A stretch of DNA of 64,000 nucleotides from Prionace glauca (Eukaryota; Chordata; Chondrichthyes; Carcharhiniformes; Carcharhinidae). The number at the start of each line of letters is the position of its first letter. Position 1 is the stretch's first letter. The stretch covers positions 99,965,789 to 100,029,788 of the forward strand of contig CM075732.1 of NCBI GenBank assembly GCA_037974335.1, given 5' to 3'. Both the position numbers and the translations under genes were made by a program. Positions 56,703 to 64,000 of this stretch are shown here, piece by piece. Under the pieces are notes generated by a model. It searched no databases. It was given only the letters and a program-made list of their open reading frames with translations, and was not told where the DNA came from.

Positions 56703-57539
56703 GTCGCGCCCTGGGATCAGGCAGAATAAATGGATCACAGAGGATTGTTCATGGAGAGAGTCGGAACTGAGGAATTTAATGAGGAGACAAGTGGGGTCAG
56801 GGTGTGGGGGGAGGGGATGGCTCGTTGGGTTGGGTGTTAGTCTGGAAGATCAGGAGTTAGGACTGTGTATCAGGGAGAAGGTGGATAGATTGCTGAGAAG
56901 GACATAATGGAGAATGGGGAAATGGGGCGAAGGGAGGTAGATTGGTGAGGAGCTATAGAGTCGCGTGGGGAAATGGGGAAAGATGCTGGGTAGAATTGGG
57001 GAAGTGGGGAGAATGTGAGGATAAGGAGTTGATCAATGAAATGAGGACACTGTTTTAAACATGTTCCTGATGGTCCCGATGTCCCTGCTCTCAGAATGGG
57101 ATCATTTGAAACATTATCTTCTGTAGTTCAGGAATCACGAGTTTGTTTATTGCCTGTTCAAACAAAATTAAAAATACTTCAGTTTCCAAAATTAATCCTG
57201 TAGCAAATGTGAGAATAAAGGATCATTTCCCATCCTCTGATGAGGTTCTCCAGGTTTTAACTCTGTTATTAATGACTAAAACTCCAAGACTCTATCTCCA
57301 GCCTGAGCTGAGTGAGTTGATCCCAGATGGAATGGGAGTCGGGGCTATAATTGGTCTTAACACTGAGAGGGTAGGAAGTGAAATTGTTCAGTATTCCCAC
57401 TTCACATATTGGGAACCATGGTGTGAAATGTGTGTGTGCGTGTTACTGAGTGTATGTGTGTAAGTACATGTCTGTTGAGGATGTTTGTGTGTCTATGTAC
57501 ATTTGTGAGTGTGTGTCTATTTGTATATATTCAGGTCCA

Positions 57540-57955
57540 GGTGTATATTACAGATGTGTTAGCCCTCTGTATCACACTTACTACAGATGTGTTAGCCCTC
57601 TGTATCACACTTACTACAGATACAAAGAACAAAGAACAAAACAGCACGGGAAACAGGCCCTTCGGCCCAACGAGCCCGCGCCGCCGTCCCATGGTCAGTG
57701 ACCTATTCATGACTCTAGTCTATGCCTACTGTGTGAGGATCAGGGAGGTCCAATATAGGGACAATTTGTTACCCAATCAATCAGCCTAAAAGCACATTTT
57801 TGGGATGTGGGAGGAAACCGGAGCACCCGGAGGAAACCCACGCAACCACGGGGAGAACGCACAAACTCCCACGGACACAGGCCCAACTCCATGTGTCCGC
57901 ACAGCAACAGAGATAACCTCTGTGCTGCCATGATGCCCTCGTGCTTGTATATGTA
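57540..57955 (-). mobile_element. LINE E-type 3' end inserted in the TG-rich tract, right copy only
   Basis: From 57620 the minus-strand tail (plus: acaaagaacaaagaacaaaa), then gcacgggaaacaggcccttc and the SINE-like body (ggaggaaaccggagcacccg, acggggagaacgcacaaact) to about 57945. Just before it, a 33-bp unit (acagatgtgttagccctctg...) is repeated twice (57548-57618). The left copy at about 18600 has neither. It is the same kind of truncated 3' end as 29660-30118. Confidence 0.75.
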
Positions 57956-58134
57956 CTTGTATTTGTTATATATCACACACAGCATTCAGTGTGTTGGCCC
58001 ACAGTGTTAATAATGGTCCATTGCCACACTGGACTCACTGCTCTCGTCAATTCTATGCAGTGTTGTGGTTCAGGGTTCATTCTGAGTGAAAGTTTCCCTC
58101 TATTTCAGCATTGATACAAAACAGGACATTCCAA

Positions 58135-58335
58135 AGATGAGAAGGTTACGTGGATTAATCATGGTAAATTGCCCCTTCGTGTTCAATGATGTATCGGTTA
58201 GATGTGTATGATTGGCCATGGTAAATGCACAGGGTTACAGGAACAGAGCTGATAGAAGCGCATGGGATGTTCTTTCAGACTCGATGGGCTGAATGGCCTC
58301 TTTCTGCACTGGAGGGATTCTAAGGTTCTAAATCA
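58135..58335 (+). mobile_element. SINE 3' half, right copy
   Basis: Counterpart of 18785-18985 (gactcgatgggctgaatggc near 58280). Old, no head. Confidence 0.5.
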
Positions 58336-58377
58336 GCTGCTTTTCTTGAACTTTGGTGAAATGGAATAGAAACATAC

Positions 58378-58406
58378 CTTTAAGGTCACTGTATATAGAC
58401 TCAGGT
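58378..58406 (-). CDS. Candidate further cytoplasmic exon of the second paralogue
   Basis: This is the counterpart of 19031-19059, reading NLSLYTVTLK before donor GTATGT. Two of its 29 bases differ from copy 1 and both change the protein (Val to Leu, Arg to Leu). The same doubts apply: short, weak acceptor, no full ITIM. Confidence 0.26.
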
Positions 58407-58789
58407 CTTTGCTGTAATGCCTAACAGAAAATAGAGACATGTTAGAGATTGTGATCTAGTAACATGTGTACAATGAGAAGCTTATTTGGTATATTTTTAC
58501 ATTCTAATAACATTCCCTTCAAGGTGACAGTAATTTCTTTGACTCTATTTGGATGGACAGCTTCCCAAATTCCTATGTGTTGGTTCAGTGGAAGAAAGCT
58601 TGAATTTGAGGCTGATTGTGGCTTCAAACCCCAGTCTCGAGATTGGATTCGAGAACCCAGGCTGCCTTTTCTGTGCAGTACCGAGGGAGTGCTGCAGTGT
58701 CAGAAGGGCAGTCTTTTGGACGAGGTGTTAGACCGAGGCCCTCTGTCAGGTGGATGTGCTGAATCTCACAGCACGAATTTGAAGCAATG

Positions 58790-59000
58790 CCCTCACTCAA
58801 AGGGTTGTGAATCTTTGGAACTCGCTCCCCCAGAGGGTGTGGGTGCTCCATCGATGAGAGAATTGAAGGCTGGGATGGACAGATTTTGGGTCTCTCTGGG
58901 AATTAAGTGGTTTGAGGAATGGCTGGGACAGTGGATGTGAGGGGGAGGATTGGCCTTGGTTGTGTTGACTTGTGGAGCAGGCTGGAGGGGGCGCAGTGAA
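58790..59000 (+). mobile_element. CR1-group LINE tail fragment, right copy
   Basis: Counterpart of 19425-19640. 59001-60070 matches 19641-20724 and holds nothing I can name. Confidence 0.45.
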
Positions 59001-60070
59001 TCCTCACCCCATATTTATGATTTAATATTCTAAAAGCAGCAGAGCTCTCCCTGTGTTCTTGCTGTGTTCCAATTGTTTCCTTTCTATCCTAAACAGCAAT
59101 GACTGCACATCCAAAGCTCTTCACTCGGTGTAAAGGATTTTGAGGTGTTTGGAGGTTGTGAGAGGAGGAATATTAATGGAGGGTTCTCACTCTCTCTGAG
59201 AATTGTGGGACACAGAGAGTGGCCACAGCTTTGTGAGGTTGGCAGTGATCATGGAGACAGGGGATTGGGAGTGAGAGCAGAGTCTGTGCTGCTCCACGGG
59301 GAGATAATGAGGTTTGTCCCTGTGGTTTGGGGAGGAGGGGGTGATGGTGTGAGGCTGGGATTGGACAGGAATGGGATTGGGAAGTGGAGACAGCAATTCA
59401 CCAGCACACTCAGCCAATGAGAATCCAATAGGAAATCCAACATGATTGGATATTTGTTGTCACCCAGCCCATTCCCATTGCTTGTGATTGGTTGGATAGA
59501 CTTGTCAATACAATACTTGGGGCCAATGAGATCGCAGAAAGCGGAAAACTTTGAGCATGTGGTGAATGTTGATCCTCAGACATATCCCAGTGCATTGTGG
59601 GGAGAGATATTTACCATGTACGTTGAGTCCAAGTCTGCTGGAGAATCTTCCAATTTCTGTAACAAGATGTAAACTGTAAAGATTAGATCAAGGAGTTATT
59701 GTAAAAATGGGAAAGTAATAAATCCTAATGGCAAAGGGTCAGGAATTATAATCTGAACATTTATATTTCCATGAATCTGCTGATTTCTAAAACACTTTAA
59801 TTCAGCAAGTGGTAAAGTCCATGTGGTGACTGTCCCTTTAAAGGGAACACAGCAGCAGAGGGTCATCTGCCTTGAGGGACTGATTGAGACAGAGAGTGGG
59901 TCATCACCCCACGGGCTGGAGTCCTACCTTACACAGAGACAGTCTGACGATGTGTAGGGACTGGGACAGCCGGGGGATTGTCGGTCTCTGCACAGTGTTT
60001 CCGAATGAATAAACTCCCTTTGTCTTCCTGTCAAAGTCTGTAACGTGCATCATTACAGTTCATTACAAAC

Positions 60071-60436
60071 ACAACCTCTCACAGAAACTTTCCAGTGCAG
60101 GCAGAGGCTCTTCAGCCCATCGGGTCTGTACTGACTCTCTGGTGGAGAATTCTACCCAGTCCTACTCCCTGCCTTATCCTCACAGCCTTGAACATTCTTT
60201 CTTTACAGATATCAATCTCATTCCCTTTCCAATACCTCGATCCAACCTGCCTCCATCTCCCTGGTGCTGAGCTGGAATTCTGAATCGCCACAATCCCTGT
60301 GGTTCTCTGTTAGAGAGAGTGAGAGGGTGATCTGTGAGGAGGATGCAGAGATAATAGCAAGTGTCCCACTTGCCTTTTTAACTCTCCTATTCACTTGTTC
60401 TGTCACCTTCAGGGATCTGTGAGTCAGTGCTCCAAA
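60071..60436 (-). mobile_element. CR1-group LINE fragments, right copy
   Basis: Counterpart of 20725-21090, with TEQVNRRVKKASGTLAIISA on the minus strand. 60437-61436 is unassigned sequence matching 21091-22082, including a TG-rich tract at 60720-60790. Confidence 0.5.
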
Positions 60437-61436
60437 ATCCAGCTGTCCCTCTGAGCTTCCAGTGTCCTGCCATTCATTAATGCTGGCCTAACCAGTGACA
60501 CCCACATCCCGTGAAAGCAATCTCATCTCTCTTTCACACATCTCCAATTCTCACTTTGATACAACGGGAGGGAGAGCCTTCCCTATACTGAGGGTGCATT
60601 GTGGGTCGGAATGGAGTTCCTCGAGAGAAGCAGAGGTCAGGCAGGAGCCTGGAGAAGGAGAGAGTACAGGTGAATCTGACCAACCTATTCCCAATAGTTC
60701 CTCATGAGTGAGGGGGGTGTCTCTGCATGATGGGGTGTGTGTGTGAAGGGGAGTGTGAGGGTGTGTGTGTGAGGAGGTGTGTATGTGGTGGAATGGGAAC
60801 ATTCCTCCCCAGGTTGAAGTTAACTTTCGGAGTTAATGATAACTCGAGTTTCCTGCAGTTTCTTCGGAAATTGGTTCACACAAACCAAAGGATTTGGAAA
60901 AGGTGCCGCCACATTCTTCAAAAAGAATTGAAAAGTGCTTCTGCTGACAGACAGGTGGTGTGGGGAACTCAGTGCAGGTTGTTCTCACTCTCCTGTCTGG
61001 AACACTGCAATGATTTGTCATTCTTACAGTAATATGGATGGTGCTCCTGTGGAATACAATGTGCTGCCTATTTTGGAAGCAGTTTGCAAAGCTGAAGTAT
61101 GAAAAATACAATAAAACACAACAGCTGGAGGACATTTCCTTACCAAGGCAGAAGAAGCTGCTCCTCGTTTGCTGCGCTGGGTTTGATCTAAAAGGAAACA
61201 CAACGATGTTACTTCCCAATAGATCCACGGAAAGATGGAGCTTTTTAAACTTGGAATGAGAGCGATTGAAAAATGCCCGTGTCACCTTGGGCAGTTTTCT
61301 CAGAGTGAAGCTAATGGGGGAGATGGGGATTATTCTCCATCAGCTGTACTGTCTTCAAAAACTCATCATCCAAATCAGAATCTCACACAGCAGGAGGAGG
61401 CCATTCTCCCCATTCAGCCTGTACTAGCTCATTAAT

Positions 61437-63280
61437 AGAACATAGAACATAGAACATTACAGCACAAACAGGCCCTTCGGCCCTCGAGTTGCGCCGATCA
61501 CATCAACCCCACCAATCTATACACCTATCTATAACCCCCAATCCCATTAAACCCCAAATACTCATCCAGAAGTCTTTTAAAAGACCCCAGCGAGTTCGCC
61601 TCCACCATCGATGACGGCAGCCGATTCCATTCACTCACCACCCTCTGAGTGAAAAACTTACCCCTAACATCACTTCTGTACTTCCCTCCCCGCACCTTAA
61701 ATCTGTGTCCTCTCGTAGCGACCATTTCAACCCGGGGAAATAGCCTCTGAGAGTCCACCCTATCTATTCCTCTCAACATTTTATAAACTTCTATCAGGTC
61801 GCCTCTCAACCTTTGCCTCTCCAGGGAAAAGAGTCCCAGCTCCCTCAACCTATCTTCATAAGGCATGCCTCCCAGTCCAGGCAACATCCTTGTAAATCTC
61901 CTCTGCACCCTTTCAATAGCTTCTACGTCTTTCCTATAGTGAGGCGACCAGAACTGCGCACAGTACTCCAAATGAGGCCTGACAAGGGTCCTGTAAAGTT
62001 GCAGCATTACCTCCCGACTCCTAAACTCAATCCCTCGATTAATGAAGGCCAGTACATCATACGCCTTCTTGACCACCTCCTCCACCTGCGAGGCCGATTT
62101 AAGAGTCCTGTGGACCTGGACCCCGAGATCCTTCTGCTCTTCAACGCTACTAAGACTCCTGCCCTTGATAGTGTGCTCGTTCATCCCGTTGGTTCTGCCG
62201 AAATGGACGACTACACATTTATCCGCGTTGAAGTCCATCTGCCACTTCTCCGCCCATTCCTGCATCCTATCTATGTCCTGCTGCAACTTTTGACATCCTT
62301 CCAGACCATCCACAACAACACCGACCTTCGTGTCATCAGCGAACTTGCTAACCCATCCCTCCACTTCCTCATCCAGGTCATTTATGAAAATGACAAACAG
62401 CAAGGGTCCCAGAACAGATCCCTGGGGCACCCCACTGGTGACTGACCTCCATTCCGAAAAAGACCCATCCACAGCCACTCTCTGCCTTCTGCAGGCAAGC
62501 CAGTTCTGGATCCACAAGGCCAAAGGCCCTTGGATCCCATGCCCTCTCACCTTCTCAAGAAGTCTTGCATGGGGGACCTTGTCAAACGCCTTGCTGAAGT
62601 CCATGTACACCACGTCCACGGCACTTCCTTCGTCAATGTGTTCAGTCACATTATCGAAGAACTCAACTAGGCTCGTAAGGCACGACCTGCCCTTGACAAA
62701 TCCATGCTGACTATTCCTGATCATGTCAAACCTCTCCAAATGCTCGTAAATCTTGTCCCTCAGAAGCCTCTCCATCAGCTTACCAACCACTGAGGTCAGA
62801 CTCACTGGGCGGTAATTTCCCGGGCTATCTCTGTTCCCTTTCTTGAAAATAGGGACTACATCCGCAATCCTCCAATCTTCCGGAACCTCTCCCGTCTCCA
62901 TTGACGACGCAAAGATCATCGCCAGGGGCTCTGCAATCACTTCCCTCGCCTCCCACAGTATCCTGGGGTACAACCCATCTGGTCCCGGCGACTTATCTAT
63001 TTTGATAGAATTCAAAAGTTCTAACACATCCTCCTCCTTAATGTCCACGTACTCAATCTTTTCCATCTGCTGCAAGTCCATAGCAAGATCTCCCAAATCA
63101 GCTTCCACTGTGAATACTGAGGCAAAGTACTCATTAAGCACCTCCGCCATTTCTTCTGGTTCCACACAGACCTTTCCCCCTCCACCTTTTATAGGTCCTA
63201 TCCTTTCCCTTCTCACCCTTTTAATAGAGCCATTGTGCTTCATCCCACATTCCTGCTTTTTATCCACAATCCTGGAAATT
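61437..63280 (-). mobile_element. LINE D3: CR1-group ORF2 with an unbroken 580-residue frame
   Basis: Frame 63267-61525 on the minus strand: EEMAEVLNEYFASVFTVEAD, SPGPDGLYPRIL, NYRPVSLTSVVGKL, VKGRSCLTSLVEFFDNV, YMDFSKAFDKVPHARL, SGVPQGSVLGPLLF, SKFADDTKVGV (catalytic pair intact), LEYCAQFWSPHYRKD, FFTQRVVSEWNRLP, end GFNGIGGYR. The tail of TTCTATG repeats is at 61437-61460. It covers the whole reverse transcriptase but not the endonuclease, so it could not move alone. The left counterpart LINE D1 carries a break. Confidence 0.93.
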
Positions 63281-63560
63281 CCTCATCCTCCAGCATTTGT
63301 CCATCTCTCTTTTCCCATTATTTCTGGAATCAGCTTCCACCACATTCCCAGCTCGAGTATTCCACATCCTGACAACTCTCATTTCTCCCCATCCGTCCTC
63401 TAGATCTTTACCCAGTGATTTGAAATCGATGATCGCTGGTTACTGATCCGTTCACCAGAGGGAATAGATTTTCTCTCTATCAAAACCTCACCATCTTTAA
63501 ACTCTTTACTGGGTCAGATCTGAACCTTCTCTATCCCGAGCAATCCCTCTGTGAAAGGAC
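63281..63560 (-). mobile_element. Old CR1-group LINE fragment, right copy
   Basis: Counterpart of 23926-24210, directly 5' of LINE D3 and likely its insertion target. Confidence 0.5.
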
Positions 63561-63904
63561 AATGTGCTCCATCTACAAAGGCATGATCACTACATGCTGG
63601 TGACACAGAGGAGGCTGTTCCTTTCTGGAAGTTTCTATCTCTTTGGAGCCACTGGCTGCAGCATTGCCAGACTGAGGGGTTGTTTCACAGTGCAGCGACA
63701 AGGCTGGGGGCAGTCTCCTGCCATCTTCATTCTGTAGGATGTAGATTTACAACCTTTAACAGGAAATTCTGTCAGTCAGACAATGAATTGGTCAAATTAT
63801 TAGCAAGTTAATTACATCACAAAACTGTCAACATCAAAGGGACATCTGGGATTGAGGGTAATTCCTGCCAAACTTTGCAATAATGATTGAATTAGTTTAC
63901 TTAC

Positions 63905-63948
63905 TAATCACAGTTGCGTACACAGGGTTCTGGTCTCCATCAGGAACC
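63905..63948 (-). CDS. Cytoplasmic tyrosine-motif exon of a second receptor paralogue
   Basis: This is the duplicate of 24551-24594 with the same splice sites and length: R-VPDGDQNPVYATVI. The tyrosine motif is kept; Glu becomes Asp and the residue after YATV changes from Asp to Ile. Its TM, V and leader exons would lie above 64000 on the same strand. The flanking intron is nearly identical to the first copy, so this is the 3' part of a neighbouring tandem paralogue, not a stray exon. Confidence 0.65.
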
Positions 63949-64000
63949 CTAAAGAAATGCCACACATTAGCTTCATTGAGGCTTTACCACAGAACAGCGC

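Larger units (their letters stand above)
44647..64000 (+). repeat. Segmental duplication, right copy (runs off the window)
   Basis: Counterpart of 2230-24645. The offset grows from about 42.4 kb at the left border to 43.3 kb within LINE B, and falls to about 39 kb further right, because each copy gained or lost different blocks. If the repeat is a simple tandem, the unit is about 42 kb and contains one receptor gene. This copy lacks the stretch equal to about 10920-14140 of the left copy and carries private insertions. Confidence 0.88.

Overview
The window looks like genomic DNA of a cartilaginous fish (shark or ray). It is very rich in CR1-group non-LTR retrotransposons. It also carries a Penelope-like element, a Rex1/Babar-like LINE, tRNA-derived SINE pieces, and an immunoglobulin-superfamily receptor gene with large introns. 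The organism is inferred from repeat style and gene type, without any database comparison.

The one host gene seen lies on the minus strand, 40448 down to at least 24551. It has a leader exon (40397-40448), three V-type Ig exons that already carry a J-like end (37445-37786, 35331-35672, 32729-33073), a transmembrane exon (25666-25816) and a cytoplasmic exon with a tyrosine motif NPVYATV (24551-24594). All introns have GT/AG ends and phases join in one frame. At least one further 3' exon is needed; 19031-19059 (VSRYTVTLK) is a weak candidate. The product would be a membrane receptor with three V domains, comparable to the NITR or MDIR type of fish innate receptor. The family assignment is inference. 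Each V exon is preceded, on the coding strand, by a 17-bp minisatellite that contains no AG dinucleotide and many branch-point-like motifs.

The left part (2230 to about 24645) and the right part (44647-64000) are copies of one segment repeated at a spacing of about 39 to 43 kb. The right copy carries the cytoplasmic exon of a second, upstream paralogue (63905-63948), whose other exons lie beyond the window. The two copies differ by several retrotransposon insertions: 7106-9610 is only in the left copy; 47372-48371, 51546-52822 and about 57620-57950 are only in the right copy. LINE movement therefore continued after the duplication.

Region by region: 1-2229 LINE pieces on both strands; 2230-5785 LINE B copy 1; 5786-9962 LINE C split by LINE A3; 9963-14150 intergenic sequence and old LINE pieces with LINE A8; 14150-24540 repeat fragments and LINE D1, presumably 3' of or within the receptor gene; 24551-40448 receptor gene with LINE, Penelope and minisatellite introns; 40449-44080 gene upstream region with LINE E2; 44085-49045 LINE B copy 2 with LINE A7 nested; 49046-64000 right copy of the duplicated segment with LINE D2 and D3. 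Family letters A to F are local labels for CR1-group subfamilies told apart by protein sequence and 3' tail.
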